Positions 1-9,171 are shown, counted from the stretch's first letter. The stretch is 63,015 nt of DNA from 38-11 sp964539975 (GCA_964539975.1 CAZIKK010000014.1:1-63015); one strand, 5' to 3'. Made by a program: numbers and translations. The notes: a model not told the origin generated them from the sequence alone.

Positions 1-17
1 CGGTGCTGTGAGAGGTC

Positions 18-40
18 GGTAGATGAAATAATCATCTACC
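18..40. repeat. Stem-loop at window edge
   Basis: A 9-bp inverted repeat (GGTAGATGA / TCATCTACC, loop AATAA) lies downstream of the thiolase stop codon. It could end the minus-strand operon, but no T-run follows it on either strand, so its role is open. No gene is visible in bases 1-76. Confidence 0.35.
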
Positions 41-76
41 TCCTACTCGATTAATGATCAGGGTATAGCATGAGAG

Positions 77-1258
77 TTATCCAACTTTTACGATAATGGC
101 TGCTGCTGAGTCACCAGCTGCACAACCGCAAGCCAACACATAGCCGCCACCTTTCATTGCTGCTTCTTCAATTCCCTCTATTAATAGCCTTCCTACAGTA
201 GGACCTTGTGGATGACCAAAAACCAAAGAGGATCCATAGTTATTTATTTTGTTTTTATCTATTCCAAGTTCCTTTGCCAAATGCAAATCATTTGCTATGA
301 AAGGGGCATGGTTTTTAATTGAGACAAGATCATGCACGGTGATTCCTGCTTTGTCCAGAGCCATTTGAACTGCTCCTGCAGGTGCTGCAGGCATGAACGC
401 TTTCTTTGTTCGATTGTATCCATAGGATATGATTTGAACAGGAATTTTTTCTGTGCTTAGATCAAGTGCCTTTTCTTTTGTAGTGACAACAACGCCAACA
501 TTTCCGTCTGCTGGATGAGTTTGCGATCCAAAAGAGTGTATCCCACCCTCCATTACAGGCTTCAGTTTTGCCAACCCATCTTTGGTTGTTTGTGTGATCC
601 CTTCATCTTGATCAATTACCGTTACTTTCTTCCTGGTTCTTAACTCGATAGGAAACATGTATTTTTTTTGGAAGGCTCTGTCATTAGACAAAGCAGCGGC
701 ATATTGCTCATATCTCATAAGCGTAAGCTCGTCTCCTTCTTCTTTTGTAAAACCATGCTCTTTTGCTACGTTTTCACCTGTCATCAACATCCCCAACCCT
801 GTAGAGGGATCGCAGTTGATATTATCCATATTGATGTTCTCAGATAAAACTTCTCCTCCTGGTCCAAGAGGATTTGGCCATACAATATGCGGTGCATTAG
901 AAATTCGATCAGTTAACATGCAATAAGTAGTTGAAACGCCACCAATTTCTACAGCTGAAGCTGCTGCATATATGGCATTTGTTGATGTTGCGCAGGCATG
1001 ATTTACAAACATGCCCGGTATACTTAGACCCATTTCATTTGCTGCCCACGAAGCGCCATAAAATGAGCCCTTTTGTAAAATGGTGTGCCCAAGATAAAGA
1101 AACTCTATCATATTTAGATCAAAATCTTTTGATTCAAAAAATCGCTTGCTCGTTGTTGCAGCTAGCTTAATTGAGTTCTCATTTTGCAGACTTCCCTGCC
1201 ATTTGCAAAACGGCGTGCTATAGTAACCACCATAGGGTATGTACGCATTCTTAAACAT
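77..1258 (-). CDS. Thiolase family acyl-CoA acetyltransferase
   Basis: A 393-residue thiolase that would cleave a 3-oxoacyl-CoA with CoA, or condense two acyl-CoAs, in the cytoplasm. The nucleophile is Cys89 in NHACATSTNA. The C-terminal half has the His of GHPQGPTVGR and the second Cys near residue 379 in ACGCAAGD. The usual NEAFA motif reads NHAPF, so this is a divergent member and not a clear AtoB. The start at 1258 is chosen because AGGAGGT lies just upstream, and it removes an overlap with the gene before. It is last in the operon CoA-transferase, dehydrogenase-hydratase, thiolase, which fits the final step of a short beta-oxidation. Family call is firm; substrate is unknown. Confidence 0.88.
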   Translation of the reverse strand: MFKNAYIPYGGYYSTPFCKWQGSLQNENSIKLAATTSKRFFESKDFDLNMIEFLYLGHTILQKGSFYGASWAANEMGLSIPGMFVNHACATSTNAIYAAASAVEIGGVSTTYCMLTDRISNAPHIVWPNPLGPGGEVLSENINMDNINCDPSTGLGMLMTGENVAKEHGFTKEEGDELTLMRYEQYAAALSNDRAFQKKYMFPIELRTRKKVTVIDQDEGITQTTKDGLAKLKPVMEGGIHSFGSQTHPADGNVGVVVTTKEKALDLSTEKIPVQIISYGYNRTKKAFMPAAPAGAVQMALDKAGITVHDLVSIKNHAPFIANDLHLAKELGIDKNKINNYGSSLVFGHPQGPTVGRLLIEGIEEAAMKGGGYVLACGCAAGDSAAAIIVKVG

Positions 1259-1268
1259 GATTGACCTC

Positions 1269-3350
1269 CTATTTCCCTTCAAATTTGACCTGAGTACCAG
1301 GTTTAGCACTAAGAGCCTTTAGAGCGTCCTGTGAGCTAAACATTTCAACAAGTCTTCCAAGCTCAAGCTGAATGCCTTCATCGATAGATGCTTTTGATTG
1401 TGCATCAATCAGTTCATTTGAGACTTTTATTGCCAAAGGTGCTTTTTTAGATATAATTTTTCTCATTTTTTCTGCCAATACAGCATCCACACCACTAATT
1501 GGAGTTCCAGCAATTAAAGCGTCAATATTCTCGTCGGAGAATATTTTTTTGATTTCATCATAAGATGATGGCACTTTTCTGTTTTCGTATTTGTTTACTC
1601 TGCCTTCGGCTATCACTTCTTTCACAGCTATGTCAATCTCGGTAGACTCTACAAGCTTTGTTACCATTCCAAGTTCATAAGCTTCTTGAGCCGTTAATTT
1701 TTTGCCAGTGAAGACGAAGTACTTAGCAAGTTCTTTGCCTATATGTTTTTCTGTTCTAAGCATTCCGCCTAATCCAGGATAGATGGCAATTCCTGTTTCG
1801 GGAAAACCGAATGAACCGGACGGAGTAGCTACTATAGCCTGACAAGCCAAGGCAAGCTCGCTTCCGCCACCTAAGGATAGACCATCTACTATTGCGATGG
1901 TTTTCTTTTCTGAAGTTTCGAATCTTCTGAAAAGCTTGTGACCAGCCTCGGTAAAGGTTACATTTTTGTTGATTGTATTGTTTTTAATATTCTCGACGAA
2001 AAAATTAATATCAGCCCCTGCTATAAATGATTTTCCTGCCGCATCAATCACGACTGCTTTAACCTCGCTATTTGATTCAGCCATATTGAATTTTTCTTCC
2101 AATTGAGACACTACGGTTTCATTGAGCGCATTCATCGCTTCGGGTCTGTTTACGGTAATATAAGCGATCTCTTCTTTTATGTTTAAATCGACAAAGTTGA
2201 ATGTATAAGAAGTATTTGCCTCTGCATGCTCCTTAAGACTTTTTGAAACAGAAAAATCAGGATACTTCTCGTTTAAAGCCAACACATAGTCATATACTTT
2301 TTTAGGGCCTAGATCATTGATCATTTCGTAAGGTCCCAACTGCCATCTAAGACCAATCTTGGCACCTCTATCAAGATCCTCAAGACTGCAAACCCCTTCA
2401 TCCACTAACTGGCATGCAACGCCAAGGGCGGCGCCATACATAAATTCTTGAACTGCTTGCACTTTTGAGTGATCAACCTCTCCTTCAAATGGCCATAATT
2501 GTCCTGACTTCACCTGATCTCTCAAAAGCTGAGGAGGCATATAGAATGCGCCTATTTCATCTCCTAGTGTTTGTGCTGCATGCTCAGCAATAGGTACTCC
2601 GGTAACATTCATCAATTCAAAAGGTCCCATTCCAACTTTAAAGGCTTCCATTGCGGCATACTCAACAGTTGCATAATCAGCAATGCCGTCTTCAACGCAT
2701 CTTATGGCTGATACATACCATGGTATAAAGAATCTGTTAACAGCAAAGCCAGGAGAATCCTTTACCAGTATGGTGGTTTTGCCGTGGAGCTTTCCGATAA
2801 GTGAAGCCTTCTCTACAGTATCTTGACTCGTGCCCTCATGAGGAATGACTTCCAGCAATCTGTTTTTAGCAGGATGGAAGAAATAATGCATACCAACTAT
2901 ATTTTTGGGTCTTTTAGTTCTTGCCGCAAGCTCATGTACATAGAAGCTTGAAGTGTTTGTAGCGAAAATTGTTTTAGGTTCGCAAATTTGGTCCAATTTT
3001 TCGAACAAATCGCCTTTTACTTTTTTATCTTCGAAAACAGCCTCTATAACCAAGTCTGCATCTTTCAATTCTTCATAAGAACTGGTTCCATTTATTCTAG
3101 ATAGTGTAGCCTCTACTTGTTCTTTGGTAAAAACATTTCTTTCTACTCCTTGATTAAGCATATCTGTAATTATTTTGAACCCTCTTTGGACAGCCGTTTC
3201 ATTCATATCCACCAAAGTAACATTTAGGCCTTCTTGAGCCAATTTCTGAGCTATTCCAGAGCCCATGTTTCCAGCTCCTATAACTCCAACATGATAAGTC
3301 GTTTTCATCATTTTTTTGTATGATAAATTGCATTTGAAAATATCATACAT
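1269..3350 (-). CDS. 3-hydroxyacyl-CoA dehydrogenase / enoyl-CoA hydratase fusion
   Basis: A bifunctional 693-residue enzyme that would hydrate an enoyl-CoA and oxidise the 3-hydroxyacyl-CoA with NAD. The N-terminal half is the dehydrogenase, with Rossmann motif GAGNMGSG near residue 25 and MHYFFHPA around the catalytic His. A crotonase-fold hydratase begins near residue 395, with oxyanion-hole segments AGADINFF and LGGGSEL and both catalytic Glu positions (GGGSEL and GFPE, 20 residues apart). The domain order is the reverse of E. coli FadB and resembles fusions known from archaeal crotonyl-CoA hydratase/3-hydroxybutyryl-CoA dehydrogenases. GGAG abuts the first ATG with no spacing; an alternative start at 3311 or 3308 gives the more typical N-terminus MMKTTYHVGVIGAG. 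It is the middle gene of the operon. Confidence 0.9.
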   Translation of the reverse strand: MYDIFKCNLSYKKMMKTTYHVGVIGAGNMGSGIAQKLAQEGLNVTLVDMNETAVQRGFKIITDMLNQGVERNVFTKEQVEATLSRINGTSSYEELKDADLVIEAVFEDKKVKGDLFEKLDQICEPKTIFATNTSSFYVHELAARTKRPKNIVGMHYFFHPAKNRLLEVIPHEGTSQDTVEKASLIGKLHGKTTILVKDSPGFAVNRFFIPWYVSAIRCVEDGIADYATVEYAAMEAFKVGMGPFELMNVTGVPIAEHAAQTLGDEIGAFYMPPQLLRDQVKSGQLWPFEGEVDHSKVQAVQEFMYGAALGVACQLVDEGVCSLEDLDRGAKIGLRWQLGPYEMINDLGPKKVYDYVLALNEKYPDFSVSKSLKEHAEANTSYTFNFVDLNIKEEIAYITVNRPEAMNALNETVVSQLEEKFNMAESNSEVKAVVIDAAGKSFIAGADINFFVENIKNNTINKNVTFTEAGHKLFRRFETSEKKTIAIVDGLSLGGGSELALACQAIVATPSGSFGFPETGIAIYPGLGGMLRTEKHIGKELAKYFVFTGKKLTAQEAYELGMVTKLVESTEIDIAVKEVIAEGRVNKYENRKVPSSYDEIKKIFSDENIDALIAGTPISGVDAVLAEKMRKIISKKAPLAIKVSNELIDAQSKASIDEGIQLELGRLVEMFSSQDALKALSAKPGTQVKFEGK

Positions 3351-3394
3351 CTCCTTTCTTTGATTTATTGGATAAATGGTTGTGTATCTATTCT

Positions 3395-4981
3395 CTAGAG
3401 CGGCAATGGCTTGTTTGATTTGTTGATAATGATCTCTTCAAGACCGCCCCAAGTTTCTTTGAAAATATTTGGATCCATAAGTTTGAGAGTATCTGATATC
3501 TTTGGCTTAAACTTCATTTGTGACAAGACATCTTTTTCAATATCAATTCCAGGTGCTATTTCTGTTAATACGATACCTCCTTCCTGAAGCTCAAAAACAG
3601 CTCTTTCTGTGACATAAACAGCTGGTTGATTGACTTTTTGAGCATATTTTCCGCTATAGGTAATTTGATCCACTGTTTCTACAAATTTCTGAACCCTTCC
3701 TTCATTCAAAATTCTAAGCTGATTGTCTTGTACTGCGACCTCTAGTCCTCCTGCAGTAAAAGTCCCACAATAAACAACTTTTTTGCAATTTTGACTAATA
3801 TTGATGAAGCCACCGCTTCCTACAACGCGGTTGCTGAATTTTGTTACATTGATGTTACCGTCTTTGTCTGCTTGGGCCAGTCCCAAGAAAGCAATGTCAA
3901 TACCGCCGCCATCATAAAAATCGAATTGGGCATGATGTTCAACAACCGCTTCGGGGTTATAGGCATGTCCAAAATTTGGAGGACTTGCAGGGATGCCACC
4001 TATGGTTCCTGACTCTGTAGTGAGGTGCATTAAGTGGGATGTGTTCTCTTCGGCAGCAACAGCAGCCACATCTGAAGACACTCCAATGCCAAGATTCACA
4101 ATAGCATCAGGAACAAGTTCCATCGCAGCTCTTCTGGCAATGATTTTTCTCTCGCTTAATGGAATAGGAGGGATTGAAGACAACGGGATTTTCACATCAC
4201 CTGAAAAAGAAGAATTGAAGTATAGACCCTCTGTTTGGTAGTGGTTCTCCTTGTCAGTGATTGGAACAATATAATCCACTAGAATTCCTGGTACTTTCAC
4301 TTTCTTTGGATGCAAGGTTCCAGTTTTTGCGACGGTTTCGACTTGAGCAATTACAATACCGCCAGAATTTTTGGTAGCCTGAGCTAAGGGCAATGCTTCT
4401 ATCAGTAAACCTTCTCTATCCATAGTAAGATTTCCGTTTTCATCACCTACAGACCCTCTTATGATGGCCACATTAACAGGGAAAGATTTGTAAAACATAT
4501 ACTCTTTGCCATCAATTTCTAGAATCTTTATTAGATCCTCTACTGTTTTGGGATTCATCTTTCCACCTTCAATTCTCGGATCGATGAAAGTTCCTAATCC
4601 CACTGTTGTGATTAATCCAGGTCGCTTCGCTGCAATTTCTCTCCAGAGTTGAACGATCACGCCTTGAGGGAAATTATAAGCTTCAATCTTATTGTCCTGA
4701 ACAAGTTGCTTCATTTTAGGTGCCTGCCCCATATGACCAGCAATCCATCTTTTTGTTAGGCCTTCGTAACCCAATCTAGTTACACCACGCTCTTTGCTGT
4801 CCCCAGCACCAGAACTGCTAATAACTGTTAAGTTTTTAGGGTGCCCAGTCTCAAAAAAACGTTTTTCTATTGCTTTTGCAATTTCTTCTGGCCATCCAGC
4901 CAACCCCATCAAGCAGGATCCTAAAGTGACGCCGTCTTGGATAAGCCCTGCAGCTTTTTCAGCTGAAATTACTTTAGACAT
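3395..4981 (-). CDS. Acyl-CoA:acetate/propionate CoA-transferase family protein
   Basis: A 528-residue family I CoA-transferase with both halves fused, the layout of propionate CoA-transferase and YdiF. It would move CoA from acetyl-CoA or a similar donor to a free carboxylate through a glutamyl-CoA thioester. The catalytic residue is Glu323 in TTESGTIGG, near the position known for propionate CoA-transferase. It is the first gene of the minus-strand operon, preceded by AAAGGAATGG and a good sigma-A promoter at 5067-5095. With the fusion enzyme and thiolase downstream it would activate an imported acid for beta-oxidation. Substrate is not visible from sequence. Confidence 0.88.
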   Translation of the reverse strand: MSKVISAEKAAGLIQDGVTLGSCLMGLAGWPEEIAKAIEKRFFETGHPKNLTVISSSGAGDSKERGVTRLGYEGLTKRWIAGHMGQAPKMKQLVQDNKIEAYNFPQGVIVQLWREIAAKRPGLITTVGLGTFIDPRIEGGKMNPKTVEDLIKILEIDGKEYMFYKSFPVNVAIIRGSVGDENGNLTMDREGLLIEALPLAQATKNSGGIVIAQVETVAKTGTLHPKKVKVPGILVDYIVPITDKENHYQTEGLYFNSSFSGDVKIPLSSIPPIPLSERKIIARRAAMELVPDAIVNLGIGVSSDVAAVAAEENTSHLMHLTTESGTIGGIPASPPNFGHAYNPEAVVEHHAQFDFYDGGGIDIAFLGLAQADKDGNINVTKFSNRVVGSGGFINISQNCKKVVYCGTFTAGGLEVAVQDNQLRILNEGRVQKFVETVDQITYSGKYAQKVNQPAVYVTERAVFELQEGGIVLTEIAPGIDIEKDVLSQMKFKPKISDTLKLMDPNIFKETWGGLEEIIINKSNKPLPL

Positions 4982-5047
4982 TTAACCATTCCTTTCATAA
5001 TTGAATTTTGCGGGAACATTTACAGAATTAGTTCGCCGATTATCTTC

Positions 5048-5063
5048 GTTGAACAAATTCAAC
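5048..5063. promoter_or_regulatory. Inverted repeat at operon start site
   Basis: GTTGAA-CAAA-TTCAAC lies a few bases past the -10 box of the minus-strand CoA-transferase operon, where a repressor would block initiation. The regulator is unknown. Confidence 0.4.
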
Positions 5064-5066
5064 TAA

Positions 5067-5095
5067 AGTATAAACCATTGGATTTTGATTGTCAA
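5067..5095 (-). promoter_or_regulatory. Sigma-A promoter of CoA-transferase operon
   Basis: Read on the minus strand: TTGACA (5095-5090), 17-base spacer, TATACT (5072-5067). It points at the CoA-transferase start at 4981. Confidence 0.75.
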
Positions 5096-5124
5096 TGACT
5101 ATGTCTATTATCTGATCACATAAA

Positions 5125-5150
5125 AATCCATCTGCTTTCACAGATGGATT
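5125..5150. repeat. Stem-loop between divergent promoters
   Basis: A 10-bp perfect stem (AATCCATCTG / CAGATGGATT, loop CTTTCA). On the minus strand it is followed by TTTTTATG and so looks like a terminator upstream of the CoA-transferase promoter. Its right arm contains the first two bases of the plus-strand -35 box. Confidence 0.55.
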
Positions 5151-5177
5151 GACAGGGTCAACAATTTACAATATAAT
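5149..5177 (+). promoter_or_regulatory. Consensus sigma-A promoter of transporter gene
   Basis: TTGACA (5149-5154), 17-base spacer, TATAAT (5172-5177): an exact consensus match that reads into the transporter at 5221. A start site near 5184 is expected, inside the element shared with the tetR promoter. Confidence 0.85.
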
Positions 5178-5183
5178 GAACTA

Positions 5184-5208
5184 ATTCGATGAATATACTA
5201 TGTAAAAC
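5184..5208 (+). promoter_or_regulatory. Candidate TetR operator, transporter copy
   Basis: This 25-base stretch starting ATTCGATGAA and ending TATGTAAAAC matches 7271-7295, upstream of the tetR gene, at 21 of 25 positions. It covers the expected start site of the transporter promoter, a classic repressor position. Inference: the TetR protein at 6658-7242 controls both genes. Confidence 0.55.
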
Positions 5209-5220
5209 AGAGGTGTCTAA

Positions 5221-6561
5221 TTGAAAAAGATATTAATTTCAGCAGCAGTGGCTTTATTGATCATACTGTTTAAACCCTTGGGGATGGATTTGAATCAAAG
5301 CATTTTAATAGCAGGCCTTACATTGACAATCATTTGGTGGACTACAAATATTGTTGACAAAACTTATGCTTCCGTTTTTCTCTTAGCTGTATTTGTGATA
5401 TTCGGGAAGACACCTTTAGTAAGTGTATTTCATTTCCCTTTATCTGAAACATTTATCATGCTGATTTTTTCATTTTTGTTCTCACAAGGGATATCCAATA
5501 GCAAACTAGCAGATAAGCTTTTGCAACCAATACTTTTAAAGCAAGCCAAAAGCCTTCCGAGACTTCTGGTTTCAATTTTTGTTATTCAAATTGCCATGAT
5601 TTTCATCATACCGCAACCTTTTTCAAGAGTGATCATTCTATCAATTGTCTTGACAGAATTTTTTAACAAGATCAATCTGGAAGATCGGACAAAGGAAGTA
5701 CTTTTGTTTTGGCTATATGCCTCGTCTGTTCATGTTAACATGTTGATGATCAGAGGAGATATTATACTAAATAATGCGCTTATGACTATTGCAGGGAATC
5801 CTTTGAATGAATCTACTTGGATGCAATACATGTTGATCCCTTCTTTTTTATTCTACTTGATGGTTGTAGCTGGATTTCTCTTTGTGTTTAGGAAAGATTT
5901 GAAAAGATACCATGTTAAAAAAGATAGCATGGAAATTCATTTTGATAAGCTTGATCGGAAGGAAAAGATCCAGCTTATCATCATTGCTTCTGTTGTGATC
6001 GCTTGGGCTTTGGAATCAATTCATGGCATTAGCGGAACGATTATTGTTGTGACAGGTACGCTGGTCATGTTTGCCTTAAAATGGTTGGAGAGAAGAGACT
6101 TAAAAACAGTGAATATCAAGCTTCTTATTTTTTTAACAGCAGCTTTTTCGATTGGAAATGTGCTAAAGACAAGTGGTACTGCGGATGTATTGTTTTCAGG
6201 GTTTATCAATATGTTTCCTAAAGAGTTTAACTTCTACTATGTTTTCCTTATATTTGCAACCTCTGCAGGTTTGCATATGGTTTTTGGAAGCAACATGACC
6301 ACACTATCTGTAGTGATACCGGGGTTGCTGACTATTGGATCGGGTTTGGTTAAAACAGAAATTATTATGTTTATCATATACTTTTCTGTGTGTTCCCATT
6401 ATGTGTTGCCCTTTCACAATGTAATCATGATGATAGGAGAAGGCAACAAACAGTATAGACCCGAAACGTTATTGAAATTTGCGCCTGCTCTAACAGGAAT
6501 AGTAACAATCAGTATCTTATTCATCTACATGAATTGGTGGCGGTTAGCAGGATTATTGTAG
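5221..6561 (+). CDS. SLC13/DASS-like anion transporter
   Basis: A 446-residue inner-membrane protein with about 11-12 hydrophobic segments, of the ArsB/NhaD superfamily and most like the divalent anion:sodium symporter (DASS) group. GSNMTTLSVVIP near residue 355 resembles the DASS signature, and WWTTNIVDKT near residue 40 is the matching first-repeat segment. It starts with TTG at 5221, with AGAGGTG upstream; the next in-frame ATG is too far inside. It is divergent from the CoA-transferase operon, so it probably imports the di- or monocarboxylate which that operon degrades. A consensus promoter and a shared TetR element precede it. Substrate is inferred from context only. Confidence 0.78.
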   Translation: MKKILISAAVALLIILFKPLGMDLNQSILIAGLTLTIIWWTTNIVDKTYASVFLLAVFVIFGKTPLVSVFHFPLSETFIMLIFSFLFSQGISNSKLADKLLQPILLKQAKSLPRLLVSIFVIQIAMIFIIPQPFSRVIILSIVLTEFFNKINLEDRTKEVLLFWLYASSVHVNMLMIRGDIILNNALMTIAGNPLNESTWMQYMLIPSFLFYLMVVAGFLFVFRKDLKRYHVKKDSMEIHFDKLDRKEKIQLIIIASVVIAWALESIHGISGTIIVVTGTLVMFALKWLERRDLKTVNIKLLIFLTAAFSIGNVLKTSGTADVLFSGFINMFPKEFNFYYVFLIFATSAGLHMVFGSNMTTLSVVIPGLLTIGSGLVKTEIIMFIIYFSVCSHYVLPFHNVIMMIGEGNKQYRPETLLKFAPALTGIVTISILFIYMNWWRLAGLL

Positions 6562-6604
6562 AAAATTTTTTTGGAGCTAACTAAAACTAGGGTTGAACAT
6601 AAAA

Positions 6605-6642
6605 AAACTATGAGCTGTGCAGTGTGCATAGCTCATAGTTTT
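6605..6642. terminator. Bidirectional terminator
   Basis: Stem AAACTATGAGCT / AGCTCATAGTTT with a 13-base loop, with T-runs on both strands. It separates the converging transporter and tetR genes. Confidence 0.85.
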
Positions 6643-6657
6643 TTACAATTGGCTTAT

Positions 6658-7242
6658 TTACTTGGAAAAAATCACAAGCAGATTCTTTGCGAACGAAACC
6701 ATTCGTTCTTCAAGATCATACTCTCCCTCGTGAAGGCACCAGTCATATACTAGGCCTCTAGTCGCTATGAATAAAAACTCAACGATATATTCTGCCGTGT
6801 AATCATTTGTGATTTCTGACTTTTTTTGGCCTTCTTCAACAATGTCTTGAAGGAGGTTTTGCATGTATCTGCCCTTGGCGATAAACTGTTTATTATTTGA
6901 ATTGTAAAGTTGCTTGACAGTGTCTAATCCTGAAAGCAAGTTGTATTTTGCATAATAGCGAAAATACAGTATTATTTGATCGATAGCGTGGTCTTCATTC
7001 AAGTTTTCAGAAACGACTTCTTCGAAATATTCATCTCCTCTTTTATAGATCTCAAAGAAAATATCATTTTTAGATTTGAAGTAATGGTAGAATGAGCCAA
7101 CTGAAACGCCTGCTTTAGTACAGATGTCTTCAATTGTAATGTTATCAAAGCCATGCTTTTCCATCAAGGTGATAGAAGTGTTATATATTTTATTTCTTGT
7201 CTTAATAGCCTGTTTTTGTCTGTTTGTCAAGCCCTTTTTCAT
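6658..7242 (-). CDS. TetR/AcrR family transcriptional regulator
   Basis: A 194-residue repressor. The N-terminal helix-turn-helix spans roughly residues 10-60 (ITIEDICTKAGVSVGSFYHYF). The rest is a helical ligand and dimer domain with no recognised ligand signature. It converges on the carboxylate transporter and shares a 25-base upstream element with it, which suggests autoregulation and control of uptake. An acyl-CoA or the transported acid is a plausible inducer, but that is inference. AGAGG lies eight bases before the ATG. Confidence 0.85.
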   Translation of the reverse strand: MKKGLTNRQKQAIKTRNKIYNTSITLMEKHGFDNITIEDICTKAGVSVGSFYHYFKSKNDIFFEIYKRGDEYFEEVVSENLNEDHAIDQIILYFRYYAKYNLLSGLDTVKQLYNSNNKQFIAKGRYMQNLLQDIVEEGQKKSEITNDYTAEYIVEFLFIATRGLVYDWCLHEGEYDLEERMVSFAKNLLVIFSK

Positions 7243-7270
7243 ATCAATACCTCTCGCTTTGAATTAGTTT

Positions 7271-7301
7271 ATTCGATGAAATTATTATGTGAAACATAAT
7301 A
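7271..7301. promoter_or_regulatory. Candidate TetR operator, autoregulatory copy
   Basis: Contains a perfect 8-bp inverted repeat, TATTATGT-GAA-ACATAATA (7283-7301), upstream of the tetR start. Bases 7271-7295 match 5184-5208 at 21 of 25 positions. Confidence 0.6.
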
Positions 7302-7413
7302 TTACAAAGCGATAGAAAAGTCAATGAAGTGATCAAAGGGAAAGACAAACATTAATTGAAATCAAGCTATATGACTCGTGATATTCACTGAATATGTTTT
7401 GACAAAAATTCAT

Positions 7414-8994
7414 TTAAACAATGCTGCCACGCATATAATCCTTGTAGTATTTGACTAGAAGGCAAGAGAAAAGCAATCTTAATTGCAATTGTCCATCATC
7501 CAAAGTTACACCAATAATTTCAGAAATTTTCTTAATCTTGTTTGTAACCGTGTTTCTATGCATATAGAGCGCTTTCGATGTTTTGATAATATTACTATCG
7601 TTAATCAGGTAATGAAATAAAATATCAACCAAATTATTGTTGTGTTTTTGATCATGTCTTAGCAAAGCTATGATAGCAGGATGACTAAGATATATAATGT
7701 CGTTATGCTTGTAGTTTTCATTAAAATGTTTTGCACAGAGATCAATAATGCAATACATGCTGTACTCTTCGTGTGTGAAGAATCTTTCTTCTTTGTTTTT
7801 TCTTAATGTCATGCCAAGTTGCACAGTGCTTTTGGCTATCAGATACAATGTCCTTATTTTGCTACGGTCCCTAGTGCCGTTGCTAATCCCTGCAAAAGCA
7901 TCATATTGTTTAAGTAAACTGATTAGTTGGCTACAGCCCAAGTCTAGTTCCCAGGTTCTCGTTTCATAAGACATTAGAATAATGATGTCTCCTTGATAAA
8001 TGGTGATATTGTTCTTCGGGAATATTTGCTCAAGTTGGCTGACAATAAAATTGTACGGGATCTCACTGGATTCGCTATCGTTGAAGTGGACGACAACACA
8101 GCTATTGAACAAATTCAAAGGGTACTTAACAAGTTTAAGTCTTTCTTCAATATCTTCTAACGTCGTGACTTCAAGTTCTATGATTTCTTCCATTAGCTTT
8201 GAGAAAACAGTGTCAACATAAGGTTCAATTTCGTTTTTGCAGGATAACAGTTTCTTTACATAATAAGACAATTGTGTAGTGAGGTATGGAATATCCATAG
8301 CATCATGTCGAGAGTCGGTGACGATTATTAGATGAGCGAACACATTATCGTTGTAGGTTAGTGCGATCATATCATAAGTGTTTGGAGTCATGCTGGAGAA
8401 AAATCTAACACTCTCAAGGCCTTGGGAATAAGTCTTAAGATCTTTCCCGACAAGCTTCAAAACGGAAGAAGGAGTTAACATACCCTTTGAGAAGACTTCC
8501 TCTATAAAAAGGTCGTTTAGAAGAGGTTCTTGATGGGCACAAATAAGCCGATAGGTTTTGTCTAAAAGCAATACAGGAGCATTTATTTTGGAACCTATTT
8601 CATCAATTAGATGTTTGGGCGTTTTTTCCTCACAAATGGATTTCATGAAGCAAATATACCAACTTCGATAATCTGTGACAATCCTATTGATTTTTTCATA
8701 AAGCTCGAACAAGTCAAGCGAGGTTGCGATTAAATTGACATGGCTGATGTTTCTATACTTAGATAAATCTCCAAAATCTCCTGAGGTGATGATGGTGATA
8801 TTTTTTTTGGGATCCATGTCAATAAGGATAGTAGGCAATTCTTGAGAATCTGCTATATGCAAGTAATCTGAAGAATAGGAAATAGGGCCTCTTAAGATCA
8901 TGACACCTTCAAAATTTGCCAATTCAGAATAGGAGATATGTCGATTAATTATGGTGGGTGAAAGATGTTTGAGTAGAAAAGAAATATTTGGCAT
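7414..8994 (-). CDS. PucR/CdaR-type transcriptional regulator
   Basis: A 526-residue activator-type regulator. The C-terminus carries the PucR family helix-turn-helix (residues about 460-515, with SKALYMHRNTVTNKIKKIS), preceded by a GGDEF-like/CdaR mid-domain. The N-terminal third resembles the PucR purine-catabolism sensor domain only loosely. AGGAGGT precedes the ATG by four bases. It is divergent from the CitMHS operon across a 514-base regulatory region, so it most likely controls that operon in response to its substrate. PucR relatives control purine, sugar-acid and amino-acid catabolism, so the ligand cannot be named. Confidence 0.82.
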   Translation of the reverse strand: MPNISFLLKHLSPTIINRHISYSELANFEGVMILRGPISYSSDYLHIADSQELPTILIDMDPKKNITIITSGDFGDLSKYRNISHVNLIATSLDLFELYEKINRIVTDYRSWYICFMKSICEEKTPKHLIDEIGSKINAPVLLLDKTYRLICAHQEPLLNDLFIEEVFSKGMLTPSSVLKLVGKDLKTYSQGLESVRFFSSMTPNTYDMIALTYNDNVFAHLIIVTDSRHDAMDIPYLTTQLSYYVKKLLSCKNEIEPYVDTVFSKLMEEIIELEVTTLEDIEERLKLVKYPLNLFNSCVVVHFNDSESSEIPYNFIVSQLEQIFPKNNITIYQGDIIILMSYETRTWELDLGCSQLISLLKQYDAFAGISNGTRDRSKIRTLYLIAKSTVQLGMTLRKNKEERFFTHEEYSMYCIIDLCAKHFNENYKHNDIIYLSHPAIIALLRHDQKHNNNLVDILFHYLINDSNIIKTSKALYMHRNTVTNKIKKISEIIGVTLDDGQLQLRLLFSCLLVKYYKDYMRGSIV

Positions 8995-9131
8995 GGTACC
9001 TCCTGAAAGATTATTTGCTCAGCAACAAGAAATTCGGCAGTCCTGAACTTAAGTACTATGCTTCATGTTTTTTGAGACAAAAAGGAGTCGGTACGAAACA
9101 CAAGTAAAATTCTAGCATACTATATTCTGGT

Positions 9132-9145
9132 TGTAAACGTTTTCT
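9132..9145 (+). promoter_or_regulatory. cre-like site 1 (CcpA)
   Basis: TGTAAACGTTTTCT matches the Bacillus cre consensus TGWAARCGYTWNCW at all 14 positions. It overlaps the -35 box of the weak plus-strand promoter candidate, so glucose repression of the CitMHS operon is plausible. No ccpA gene is in the window. Confidence 0.6.
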
Positions 9146-9171
9146 ATAAGATTCATTATTAAGCAAAATCA

